From: JBBSMX01 sp038232935
GTDB taxonomy: Bacteria > Bacteroidota > Rhodothermia > Rhodothermales > JANQRZ01
Direction of reading: 5' to 3'
NCBI GenBank assembly: GCA_038232935.1
Contig: JBBSMX010000076.1
Span: 1-20,299 of the forward strand
DNA length: 20,299 nt
Shown here: positions 8,124 through 14,990 of the stretch, piece after piece
How positions within the stretch are numbered: position 1 is the stretch's first letter
Layout: every line of letters starts with the position of its first letter
The notes under the pieces: model-generated
What the model was told of the DNA's origin: nothing
What the model saw: only the letters and a program-made list of their open reading frames with translations
The model's database searches: none
Program-made: the position numbers and the translations under genes

Positions 8124-8825
8124 TCAGCCTGTCGCCAACATTTCCAGGCGCTCGAGCAGCATCCGGGAGCGGCCGGCATTCGTCGGGCCGGGTTCGAGGT
8201 GGCCGGGGAGAGCATCTCGAAACCTCGAATCACCGAGGAAGCGTTGGAACGCTTCGGTGAGATAGGCCTTCACGTCCGATTCTGAGGCTGCGATTTCCTG
8301 GTCGATTTCCGGCCGGCCGTCGAAAAGCGCAAGCACGTCTTCGAGGTCGTGGCTGGCGCGGAAGTCGCCGCCGAAGCGGCGGTGCGGGCTGCGGAACGCT
8401 TCTATCTTCGTTGCGAGAAAGGCAACGGGAGAAACGAGTCGGATGGAGAGCTGTGTGTCCAGCGGATAGGGAGAGGCGGTGTGGAGCGCGTAGGGATACC
8501 AGCGATTGCTGAAGCCGAGGATGTCGGGATCGGTCGGCATCACATCCACCCGCACCGAACCGAGGAGCCAGCGGCAGATGGGCGCTCCTTTGGACGTATC
8601 GTGGCGGAAGCCACGAGCGCGTAGCTCGGATTCCAATTTTTCATAGCCCGGCCGAGAGGTTACTTCCACGATCACGTCCACGTCGTCGGTAGGTCGTACT
8701 CCGAAGGCACTGGGGTCTGTAATGAGTAGGGGCACTACGGTGCCGCCCAAGAAAACCACGTCATCGAGCGAATTACTCAGATGTGTTGCTACGACGTACA
8801 AGGTTTCGGGCACCGATCGATTCAT
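8124..8825 (-). CDS. AbiEii/AbiGii-like nucleotidyltransferase, putative toxin
   Basis: This 233-aa protein has the minimal polymerase-beta-type nucleotidyltransferase signature. It shows FLGGT (G27-G28), then TDDVDV (46-51, catalytic acidic pair), and a third acid in SVRVDVMPTD (D94). Further conserved-looking blocks are APICRWLLGS, ILGFSNRWYP, FLATKIEAFR (K140) and ASHDLEDVLAL. Proteins of this kind transfer nucleotides to an unknown acceptor and are grouped with the AbiEii type IV toxins (established for the superfamily, not for this one). It is the second gene of a two-gene operon: its ATG at 8825 lies 53 bases inside the upstream wHTH gene. Its TGA at 8126-8124 touches the stop of the glycyl-tRNA synthetase gene on the other strand with no base between them. 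Whether it is toxic, or a housekeeping nucleotidyltransferase, cannot be told from sequence. Confidence 0.8.
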   Translation of the reverse strand: MNRSVPETLYVVATHLSNSLDDVVFLGGTVVPLLITDPSAFGVRPTDDVDVIVEVTSRPGYEKLESELRARGFRHDTSKGAPICRWLLGSVRVDVMPTDPDILGFSNRWYPYALHTASPYPLDTQLSIRLVSPVAFLATKIEAFRSPHRRFGGDFRASHDLEDVLALFDGRPEIDQEIAASESDVKAYLTEAFQRFLGDSRFRDALPGHLEPGPTNAGRSRMLLERLEMLATG

Positions 8826-9351
8826 CTGGGTGATAGTTGTTGTACGTGTCCAGGTGATGTCCTAAAAAATCTTCTGCAATGGCTCGTTCTCGGGCCCGGC
8901 CTGCTCGCAAAGCGTCTACCAAAGCAAGTAATTCGTAGAGCATCGGATCCTGTGCGGCGGCCTGCGGGACGGTTTTATATAGAGGTGCTAGTGCTTCTCC
9001 TCTGAACTCTCCCGCCGCGTAAGGCCACACGGGAACGAGTGATCCCTGCTGGCTGCTGAATAGCTCTTCGAGTGGGGCAGCAGCTATGCTTGTAGGCATG
9101 CCGCGTGTAGGTCCTCCCCGCTCCGGATAGTAAGCGTACCGGATGCCGTGAAAAGCAAACTCTTTGAACGCCTCGACAATCGGCGTTCTCTGTTGCGCGT
9201 GAATCAAGTCAGCAGCCGTTGCACGTTTGACTCCAGCATGAACTTCTGATGCGCTCATAAAAAGAGAGGTAGAAAGCGAATCATAGGTCCAGTCTTCTTT
9301 CCACAAGGCAAACAGCTTGAGGGTGATCAGTACGTCCTGGGGCTTGAGCAT
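8773..9351 (-). CDS. Winged helix-turn-helix protein, putative antitoxin/autoregulator
   Basis: This is a 192-aa protein starting at ATG 9351 (MLKPQDVLITLKLFALWKEDW). An in-frame ATG at 9408 is rejected, because it would translate through the palindrome and the synthetase remnant. Residues 5-50 look like a winged HTH: LKLFAL, then YDSLSTSLFMSASEVHAGVKRA (recognition helix likely SASEVHAGVKRA). The middle holds HGIRYAYYPERGGPTRGMPT and PVWPYAAGEFRGEALAPLYKTVP, and the end YELLALVDALRAGRARERAIA. I recognise this as a recurring partner of AbiEii-like nucleotidyltransferases in diverse bacteria; that recall is not checked by search. The last ~17 codons overlap the nucleotidyltransferase gene, implying coupled translation. 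A 28-bp AT-rich perfect palindrome ends 4 bases before the ATG, so autoregulation is likely. Base composition is noticeably lower in GC than the neighbours. Confidence 0.8.
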   Translation of the reverse strand: MLKPQDVLITLKLFALWKEDWTYDSLSTSLFMSASEVHAGVKRATAADLIHAQQRTPIVEAFKEFAFHGIRYAYYPERGGPTRGMPTSIAAAPLEELFSSQQGSLVPVWPYAAGEFRGEALAPLYKTVPQAAAQDPMLYELLALVDALRAGRARERAIAEDFLGHHLDTYNNYHPDESIGARNLVRRSNTSE

Positions 9352-9355
9352 AATG

Positions 9356-9383
9356 ATATTCGCTATTCGGGAATAGCGAATAT
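9356..9383. promoter_or_regulatory. Perfect 13-bp inverted repeat, probable operator of the wHTH/NTase operon
   Basis: The left arm ATATTCGCTATTC (9356-9368) and right arm GAATAGCGAATAT (9371-9383) are perfect reverse complements around a GG spacer. The repeat ends four bases before the ATG of the wHTH gene (minus strand, 9351). It is strikingly AT-rich for this genome. A smaller inverted repeat AATAT-AG-ATATT follows at 9379-9390. A dimeric wHTH binding here would occlude the promoter or start region, so negative autoregulation is the natural reading. Confidence 0.7.
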
Positions 9384-9392
9384 AGATATTCT

Positions 9393-9463
9393 GCATCGCT
9401 GCCGCCAACGCCCGCCGCTACATTGAGGACTGCATCGCCGACTGGACGCCGGACGAGGGCTGA
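9393..9463 (+). pseudogene. Remnant of a second glycyl-tRNA synthetase 3' end
   Basis: Read in frame from 9395, this stretch encodes IAAANARRYIEDCIADWTPDEG and a TGA at 9461-9463. The real synthetase ends IPAANARRYIEDRVASWTPED. By hand alignment of 8056-8123 against 9393-9463, about 55 of 68 bases match, plus one extra codon. Most differences fall at third codon positions or give similar residues, which suggests the two tails diverged while both were translated, not that one decayed here. There is no start codon or upstream coding sequence, so it is a displaced tail. It sits immediately beyond the control region of the wHTH/nucleotidyltransferase operon and marks the far boundary of that insertion. 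Confidence 0.85.
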
Positions 9464-9636
9464 GGGGAGCGTGCAACATGTCCTATCGGGAGTCTGGCCG
9501 GTCGAATTCATCGTCCGATGTGAGGGAGAGTAGGGGTTTGTAGTGTATAGTGAGGTTAGGATCGGCAAAATCAACAGCGTGCCGACTCCTTCTCCGAATG
9601 CGCTGAGAAGCCCAGTACCCTGACGCCCTTACTGCC
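9464..9636. other. Intergenic stretch, nothing recognised
   Basis: These 173 bases between the synthetase remnant and the exported 176-aa protein contain no convincing ORF, RNA gene or strong hairpin. The stretch must hold the promoter of the following gene, but I cannot place it with confidence. Confidence 0.5.
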
Positions 9637-10167
9637 ATGACCTATACGCGCTTGCTCATTGCCGGGACCTGCCTGCTCGCATCCGCCGTTTCCGTGCACG
9701 CCCAGACCGATGAAGCCGATGACTGCCCCGAACCGCTGTCCGTCGCTGTGGTGGAAGCGACGTGTGGCGCTACGGGCCTCGAAGTCGACCGCCTCAAAGC
9801 CGATGACGAAGACTGTAACTGGGTGTACGTACGGCCCGACGACGAGACCCGCCTGCTGAGCGTTCTCCGCACGACGACGAGCAGCTCTGGGGAAGGTGAC
9901 CTCATGAACCAGCTCTCCGGGATGATGGGGCAGGGCAGCAATACCCAGCGTGACATCCCCGATCTCGGCGAGGGCGGGCAGGCGCACACGGCGTCGGTGC
10001 CGATGATGATGACGGCTCACACCGTCACGTTCAGTCAGGGCGGGGCCTTCTTCGAGGTGAAGGCGTCCGGTGGGGCGGACCCGCTCGCGCCCGGCACCGT
10101 GTCTGAGCCGTTCTGCACGCTCAAGGATGTCGAAGCGCTCGCGCGGCACGTCGCCGCCGCGAGATAA
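9637..10167 (+). CDS. Exported hypothetical protein with four cysteines
   Basis: I do not recognise this 176-aa protein. It begins with a typical signal peptide (MTYTRLLIAGTCLLASAVSVHA, likely cleaved before QTDEADD). Cys12 lies in the hydrophobic core without a lipobox, so it is not a lipoprotein. The mature part has four cysteines (C30, C43, C60, C160), enough for two disulfides in an extracytoplasmic location. Residues of about 79-128 are low-complexity, rich in Ser, Gly and Met (TTTSSSGEGD, MNQLSGMMGQGS, VPMMMT), and may be a flexible loop. The protein is acidic near the N-terminus. It is a single gene, divergent from nothing close, and ends 6 bases before a stem-loop. ATG 9637 is the natural start because the signal peptide follows directly. 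Confidence 0.8.
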   Translation: MTYTRLLIAGTCLLASAVSVHAQTDEADDCPEPLSVAVVEATCGATGLEVDRLKADDEDCNWVYVRPDDETRLLSVLRTTTSSSGEGDLMNQLSGMMGQGSNTQRDIPDLGEGGQAHTASVPMMMTAHTVTFSQGGAFFEVKASGGADPLAPGTVSEPFCTLKDVEALARHVAAAR

Positions 10168-10172
10168 AGAAT

Positions 10173-10204
10173 GCGGGAACGGTCGCGACGACCGCCCCCG
10201 CTTC
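10173..10204. terminator. Stem-loop terminator between convergent genes
   Basis: The outer arms GCGGG (10173-10177) and CCCGC (10197-10201) and the inner arms CGGTCG (10180-10185) and CGACCG (10189-10194) form a stem around a CGA loop, followed by TTCT on the plus strand. It lies in the 56-bp gap between two genes that converge, so it probably serves both directions. Confidence 0.65.
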
Positions 10205-10223
10205 TAATGCACGGAACCGAGAT

Positions 10224-11099
10224 TCACGCTGTTTCGGGCGCGGTCGCTTCGTTCATCTGCTCGTAGAGGTCGTCGGGCAACTCCAATTCCGCAGCGGCGG
10301 TATTCTCTTCGAGGTGCTCGACAGACGACGTGCCGGGGATGAGGAGGACGTTCGGCGAGCGGCGGAGCAGCCACGCGAGGGCGACCTGCGCGTGCGTGGC
10401 GTCGAGTTGCTTCGCGGCTTCGTCCACGGGTCCTCCGGACTCGGTGAGCTTGCCGGCTTCGAGCGGGAACCACGGGATGAACGCGAGGCCTTCCTGCTCG
10501 CAGTAGTCGAGCACGTCCTCGTGCTGGCGGTCGCCGAGGCTGTACTTGTTCTGCACGCTGACGATGGGCAGCACCTCGCGCGCCGCCTCGATCTCGTCCA
10601 CGCCGACCTCGCTGAGCCCGACGTGACGGACTTTACCTTCATCCTGCATCTCCTTCAGCACGCCGAACTGGTCCTCGGTGGGCACGTCGGGGTCGATGCG
10701 GTGAAGCTGGTAGAGCGGGATCTGCTCCATCTTCAGCCGCCGCAGCGACATCTCGACGCACTGCCGGAGGTACGTCGGGCGGCCGACCTCGCTCCACTCC
10801 TGTGGACCGGTGCGGACGAGCCCCCCTTTCGTGGCGACGACGAGGTCGTCCGGGTACGGGTGCAGCGCCTCGGCGATGAGGTCCTCAGAGACGAACGGGC
10901 CGTACGAGTCGGCGGTGTCGATGAAGGTGATGCCGAGGCCGATGGCACGGTGGAGGACTCGGAGCGCTTCGTCCCGGTCGGCGGGCGGTCCCCAGATTCC
11001 TTTACCGGTGATGCGCATGGCACCGTACCCCATGCGGTGGACGGGGAGGTCGTTGCCGAGGTTGAAGGTGCCGGCGGCGCGAGCGGAGAGGGTAGGCAT
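10224..11099 (-). CDS. Aldo/keto reductase family oxidoreductase
   Basis: This cytoplasmic NAD(P)H-dependent oxidoreductase (291 aa) has a TIM-barrel fold. The catalytic tetrad is visible: Asp61 and Tyr66 in FIDTADSYGP, Lys91 in VVATKGG, and His133 in LYQLHRIDP. Other family segments are LGITFIDTADSYG, VRHVGLSEV and VSVQNKYSLGDR; the cofactor-binding end is NVLLIPGTSSVEHLEENTAAA. I choose ATG 11099 (MPTLSARAAGTFNLG) over the longer in-frame start at 11183, whose extra 28 residues do not resemble the family N-terminus. The length is close to the usual 280-330 aa. The substrate cannot be inferred. It is monocistronic, sharing the terminator at 10173 with the gene it converges on. Confidence 0.9.
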   Translation of the reverse strand: MPTLSARAAGTFNLGNDLPVHRMGYGAMRITGKGIWGPPADRDEALRVLHRAIGLGITFIDTADSYGPFVSEDLIAEALHPYPDDLVVATKGGLVRTGPQEWSEVGRPTYLRQCVEMSLRRLKMEQIPLYQLHRIDPDVPTEDQFGVLKEMQDEGKVRHVGLSEVGVDEIEAAREVLPIVSVQNKYSLGDRQHEDVLDYCEQEGLAFIPWFPLEAGKLTESGGPVDEAAKQLDATHAQVALAWLLRRSPNVLLIPGTSSVEHLEENTAAAELELPDDLYEQMNEATAPETA

Positions 11100-11254
11100 A
11101 AAACCGTGTAAGAATGGCGGGAGGGCGGAAATGAGCTCTCTCCAACGCGCATCTCCCCGATCAAGTGCCGCGCGCTGGGCCAACCGCGCTCGGCAGGATC
11201 GGAAACCGTCGAGTTTTCATGCCTCCCCTCGCGAGCGGCGCAACGCGGCGCCGG

Positions 11255-11686
11255 TCAGCAATCTCCCCGTCCGCGTTTCCCTTCCTCCTGCGCGCCCAGC
11301 ACAGCCCGCACGCGGCGGATCATGCTGGCCTCCTCGACCGAGAGAAACCCGTCGGCGCGGGCGATCTGCCCGAGGTCTGTCAGCACACGCCGGCGCAGCT
11401 TCGGCGTAAGCACGGCACCGAGGGCGCGGGCGAGCGTTTCGAGATCGTCGGTCATGCCGCCGCGCAAGGCGCTGAACGCGGTGTCCACCACACCCTCGGC
11501 CTCAGCAGGCCTCATGTTCGGCACCCACTGCCGGATGAGGCTGAGGACCATCTGGTGCTCGGCAGGGTCGAAGTTGCGGTCCGCTTCGTACGCCACTGAC
11601 AGATACAGCAGGACGAGGTTGCGCAGGTCGTCGGTGCCGAGGGACTCCAAGGGAGGCGCAGGATGGGAGAGGGAGGAGAGAGGCAT
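11255..11686 (-). CDS. TerB-like (tellurite resistance/DjlA fold) family protein
   Basis: This small all-helical protein (143 aa) resembles the TerB/DjlA N-terminal fold. The first helix pair is NLVLLYLSVAYEADRNFDPAEHQMVLSLIRQW, where an acidic residue pattern (E..D..F...E) near the helix turn is typical of TerB metal-binding loops. The final half repeats the theme: LTDLGQIARADGFLSVEEASMIRRVRAVLG. TerB-type proteins are linked to stress and phage-related functions, but many are of unknown role. No other ter genes are nearby, so tellurite resistance should not be assumed. ATG 11686 is the only good start. It lies alone between the aldo/keto reductase and CoA-transferase genes, all on the minus strand, with gaps of about 100-155 bases. 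Confidence 0.7.
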   Translation of the reverse strand: MPLSSLSHPAPPLESLGTDDLRNLVLLYLSVAYEADRNFDPAEHQMVLSLIRQWVPNMRPAEAEGVVDTAFSALRGGMTDDLETLARALGAVLTPKLRRRVLTDLGQIARADGFLSVEEASMIRRVRAVLGAQEEGKRGRGDC

Positions 11687-11790
11687 GAAAGGAGCGGGCG
11701 GCGTTGATAATTGAGGGGTCTAACTCGGGTCGGTTCCATTAGCTCCCCCGCCGGTGCGCTCGTGTGTTAGGGCGCGGGGTATCGTCAGAC

Positions 11791-12996
11791 TCAGCGCGTT
11801 CCCGTGACCGTTCCCGCCCGGCTGAGCCGCTCTATCTCGTCGGCCGAGTAGCCGAGGCGCTCGGTCAGAATGGCCCGGGTGTGCGCGGCGTAGTGCGGGG
11901 GCGGAGAGAGCGCGGCGGGGGACTCTCCATCGAAGCGGAACGCGACGTGCCGCACGCCGGCCAACGCGCCCTCTCCATCGCGCACGACGAGGGTCTGCGC
12001 GGCCGGGTGGGAGAAGACGGCGGGGAGGTCGTTGACTGCGCCGGCCGGGACGTGGCGCGCGGCGAGGGCGGCGAGTAGCGCGTCACGGTCGCGCTCGGCG
12101 ATCCGCTCGGCCAGCAGGGGATGGAGGGAAGTCCGGTTCTGCACGCGCGCCTGGTTCGTAGTAAACTCGGGGGAGGTGGCGAGGTCGCTTCTCCCGAGAA
12201 CGCCGCACAGCGCGGAAAATTGCCGGTCCGTCCCGATGGCGAGGACGACGGCCTGCCCGTCAGCGGTCGGGAAGACGGTGCCGTAGGGGGCAATGTTCGG
12301 GTGCTCCGAGCCCATCCGCTGGGGGACGTGCCCCGCCGTCAGCCAGTTCGTCGCCTGGTTGACGAGGGAGGCGACGCCGGCTTGCAACAGCGACACCGTA
12401 GCGAGGCCGCCGCGCCCCGTCCGCTCCCGCTCCAGCAGACGGACGAGGATGGCCTCCTTGAGCTGGTGCGCTGCGAGCACGTCGACGAGGGCCACGGGCA
12501 TTTTCACAGGCGGGCCGTCCGGCTCGCCGTTCATAAACGTGAACCCGCACTCGGCCTGGAGTACGGCGTCGTAGCCTGCCCGTGCATCGTCCGTGTCGTA
12601 GCCGACGATGTGGGCGTAGATCAGCCTTGGGTTGAGCGCGCCGAGCGTCCCCCAGTCCGCACCGCGTCGCTCCGCGTCGCCCGGCTTGTACGAGGCGACG
12701 ACGAGGTCGGCGTGGCGGGCGAGGTCGTGGAGGACGCGCTGCCCGTCGGGCGTGCGGAGGTCGAGCGCGAGCGACTGCTTGCCCCAGTTGGCGGCGGCGA
12801 AGTAGGCGGAGCGGTCGGCGTCAGCGTCCTCGGAGGGCAGCTTCCAGCGCCGCGTCACGTCGCCCTCCGTCGCCGCGTTCTCGACCTTCAGCACCGTCGC
12901 GCCGAGCTCGGCGAAGAACTGGCCGACGCTTGGCCCGGCGAGCACGCTCGCGAGCTCTACGACGACGAGGTCTGCGAACGGAGCGGGCGTGGTCAC
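11791..12996 (-). CDS. CaiB/BaiF family (class III) CoA-transferase
   Basis: The predicted class III CoA-transferase (401 aa) moves CoA between organic acids; the acids are unknown. The N-terminal Rossmann-like part reads LVVVELASVLAGPSVGQFFAELGATVLKVE, followed by SLALDLRTPDGQRVLHDL. The likely catalytic Asp is D172 in MPVALVDVLAAHQL, in the position of the Asp that forms the acyl anhydride in formyl-CoA transferase. Later family blocks are LATVSLLQAGVASLVNQ and YGTVFPTADGQAVVLAIG. Translation probably starts at GTG 12996-12994 (VTTPAPFADLVV), which overlaps the TGA of the parA-like gene (GTGA). The open frame extends far upstream on this strand, but that extension is only an antisense/alternate-frame shadow of the ParA and GT-C genes. 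Confidence 0.88.
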   Translation of the reverse strand: MTTPAPFADLVVVELASVLAGPSVGQFFAELGATVLKVENAATEGDVTRRWKLPSEDADADRSAYFAAANWGKQSLALDLRTPDGQRVLHDLARHADLVVASYKPGDAERRGADWGTLGALNPRLIYAHIVGYDTDDARAGYDAVLQAECGFTFMNGEPDGPPVKMPVALVDVLAAHQLKEAILVRLLERERTGRGGLATVSLLQAGVASLVNQATNWLTAGHVPQRMGSEHPNIAPYGTVFPTADGQAVVLAIGTDRQFSALCGVLGRSDLATSPEFTTNQARVQNRTSLHPLLAERIAERDRDALLAALAARHVPAGAVNDLPAVFSHPAAQTLVVRDGEGALAGVRHVAFRFDGESPAALSPPPHYAAHTRAILTERLGYSADEIERLSRAGTVTGTR

Positions 12997-13754
12997 GCGG
13001 ATCCCAGTTCGTCGTAGAGGTGCACGAACGCGCGGGAGAGCTTGTGCTTCGGCGCGAAGTAGACGAGCGGGGTCGCGGCCTCGTGCGACTCGCGCATCTT
13101 CACCGACGCGGGCAGAAACGTGTCGAGGATCGGCAGGTCCTCCGCCCTCAGCTCGTCCACGACGCGCTGCGGGAGGTTGGCCTGCGCCTGGAACTGGTTG
13201 ACGACGATCCCCTCGATCTTCAGGACGGGGTTGTGGTCGGCCTTGACTTCGGCCACGTTTTCCAGCAGGTGATAGAGGGCTTGCCGGGCGAAGTTGTCGC
13301 AGTCGAACGGGATCAGGCAGGTGTCGGCAGCGATGAGCGCGGAGAGGGTGTAGACGTTGAACGCGGGCGGCGTGTCGATGTAGACGGCGTCGTAGATGCC
13401 GAGCGCGTCGAGGCCGTCGCGGAGCTTGTTGATCTTGTGTTTGGCTTCGAGCCGGCTCTGCAGGTCGTTCAGCTCGGGCGAGGCGGCGACGAGCGAAAGA
13501 TTGTCGTACGGCGTGTGGAGCACGAACTCGCTGAGTGGTTCTTCTGACAGCCGGAACGAGAGGAATTGCTCGAAGAACCCGGCGACGGTCGTCTCGGGCT
13601 GCGCCTCGCCGAGGAGGTACTGCGTCGCGTTCCCCTGCGCGTCGAGGTCTACGAGGAGCGTGCTGAGCCCGCGCTGCGCGCTGAGCGCGGCGAGGTTGAC
13701 GGCGATGCTGGACTTGCCAACGCCGCCTTTCTGGTTGAAGATGACGCGACGCAT
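12993..13754 (-). CDS. ParA/MinD-family ATPase
   Basis: This cytoplasmic Walker-type ATPase of the ParA/Soj class (253 aa) has a deviant Walker A motif KGGVGKSS (residues 9-16, signature lysines K9 and K14), Walker A' LVDLDAQGNAT (34-44) and Walker B-type YIDTPPAF (125-132). The nucleotide-proximal PFDCDNFARQAL and VVNQFQAQ also fit. There is no N-terminal HTH, as in chromosomal Soj. No parB gene and no parS-like palindromes are apparent nearby, so it is an orphan ParA in this window. It overlaps the CoA-transferase by 4 bases (GTGA), an unusual partner. The cargo it positions, if any, is unknown. Conserved family, role uncertain. ATG 13754 begins directly at the first beta strand, as expected. 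Confidence 0.93.
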   Translation of the reverse strand: MRRVIFNQKGGVGKSSIAVNLAALSAQRGLSTLLVDLDAQGNATQYLLGEAQPETTVAGFFEQFLSFRLSEEPLSEFVLHTPYDNLSLVAASPELNDLQSRLEAKHKINKLRDGLDALGIYDAVYIDTPPAFNVYTLSALIAADTCLIPFDCDNFARQALYHLLENVAEVKADHNPVLKIEGIVVNQFQAQANLPQRVVDELRAEDLPILDTFLPASVKMRESHEAATPLVYFAPKHKLSRAFVHLYDELGSA

Positions 13755-13853
13755 GGAGGAGAGGGTTCGGTGAAAGGGAGGCGGAAAATCGCAGGGGACG
13801 TGGACTTATGCAACTGGGTGGTAAAAACGAAGCGTCGGCGCAGTGGGCAATGG

Positions 13854-14990
13854 TTACTCCCAAACAATCCCCAGCCGCTCTTCCCAACACGCGACGGTGG
13901 TGCATCCCCGCGTTCGAAGGCGGATCTGCGTGTCTTGCACGAGCAGGCCCGGCTCGATCCACACGCCGTACTGCGCTTCGGTGGCTGCGTTGGGCTGATC
14001 GGGTCGGGCGAGGTTGACGCTGACGACGTTGAACGAGGCCACGCTGACGACGAAGGCGACGAGCCAGCGGGGACGTTCCGCGAGTGCCGCTCCCATGCCG
14101 AGGAGCACGAACGGGACGATGGGCAAGAGATAGCCCCGGTCGAGCGGGAAGCGGAGGTAAAGTGCTTCGTAGGCGACCACGACGACGACAGCGAGCCACA
14201 GGAGGTGGGGCACACGGGGCTGCCGAAGGGCGAGGGCCGCGAGCACCGGCAGCAGGAGCGTCCCGAGGAGTCCCCAGAAATAGAGGTTCTTGTACGCCCA
14301 CCGGCCCAACCGTAGCGGCCACGTCCACAGCTCGTCGCCCCTCATCCCGGCCGGGTGCAGGAAGTCCAGCGTCCAGCCGAACTCGTAAGCGGAGGGGAGG
14401 TAGCACGCCGCGCCGAGCACGACGGCGACGCCCGCCGCGCGCACCACGCCCGCCCGCTCGCCGTGCTCCGTCAGCCATGCGTAGCCGAGCACGATCCCCA
14501 CGGCGGGCAGGAGCGTGAACCGGCTGCCGACGGAGAGGGCGAGCAGCACCCCGGCGACGAGCCACTTCCGGTCGATCAGGGCGAGCCATCCGGCCAGCAG
14601 GAAGCCGAGCGCCCAGACGTGATCCATCGTGGAGGTGGCATTCGTCCAGAACACCGGGTGGAGCGCGAGCCCGGTCGCGAGGATGAACCGATGGGGAACC
14701 GCAAGCCGCCCGGCAATCGAGAGAAACGCGCCGAGGGCGACGAGCCCGAGGGCGAGCGTGCCGGCGTTGCTGAGCACGCTGCCGCCGAGGGCGTTCAGCA
14801 CGGCCGAGCCGAGTTCCGGGATAAGGTAGCCGGGGTTGCGTGAGCCGATGTACGTCCCCTCTTCGAGCAGCACCCGCCCCGTGCGGACGATGCGGTATGC
14901 GTCGTCGTCGGCCCCGTAGCCGAGGAAGAGCCACGGCGCGTAGAGCACGGCGCAGCCGGTGAGAAAGAGGGCGCGGGGCGAAAGGCGCAT
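13854..14990 (-). CDS. GT-C fold polytopic membrane glycosyltransferase-like protein
   Basis: This integral membrane protein (378 aa) has about nine to ten hydrophobic helices. The first extracytoplasmic loop, directly after helix 1, carries GYGADDDAYR (D28-D30) and then SRNPGYLIPELG. An acidic cluster followed by an Arg-x-Pro-Gly-Tyr segment in that loop is the usual catalytic loop of GT-C enzymes using polyprenyl-phospho-sugars. The loop FRFPLDRGYLLPIVPF (approx., near residue 295) and a short soluble tail with two cysteines (TRGCTTVACWEE) follow. It is shorter than most ArnT/PMT-type enzymes (about 500 aa), so the large C-terminal periplasmic domain is lacking. ATG 14990 shares one base with the TGA of the upstream gene (TGATG), implying coupling. 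A specific acceptor or donor cannot be assigned. Confidence 0.75.
   Translation of the reverse strand: MRLSPRALFLTGCAVLYAPWLFLGYGADDDAYRIVRTGRVLLEEGTYIGSRNPGYLIPELGSAVLNALGGSVLSNAGTLALGLVALGAFLSIAGRLAVPHRFILATGLALHPVFWTNATSTMDHVWALGFLLAGWLALIDRKWLVAGVLLALSVGSRFTLLPAVGIVLGYAWLTEHGERAGVVRAAGVAVVLGAACYLPSAYEFGWTLDFLHPAGMRGDELWTWPLRLGRWAYKNLYFWGLLGTLLLPVLAALALRQPRVPHLLWLAVVVVVAYEALYLRFPLDRGYLLPIVPFVLLGMGAALAERPRWLVAFVVSVASFNVVSVNLARPDQPNAATEAQYGVWIEPGLLVQDTQIRLRTRGCTTVACWEERLGIVWE

Noticed and set aside
8056..9463. Insertion sequence or tRNA-type genomic island
   Set aside because: No transposase, integrase, terminal inverted repeats or tRNA gene is present. The flanking copies are diverged glyS tails, not short target-site duplications.
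11255..11686. Tellurite resistance operon
   Set aside because: Only a single TerB-like gene is present, with no terC, terD, terE or terZ neighbours.
12993..13754. ParABS partition locus or replication origin
   Set aside because: Only the ATPase is present. No parB, no parS-like sites and no DnaA-box cluster were seen.
12997..14934. Extension of the CoA-transferase frame by about 650 codons upstream
   Set aside because: The extension is Arg/Pro/Ala-rich and overlaps the ParA and GT-C genes on the same strand in other frames. The family N-terminus begins at the GTG at 12996.
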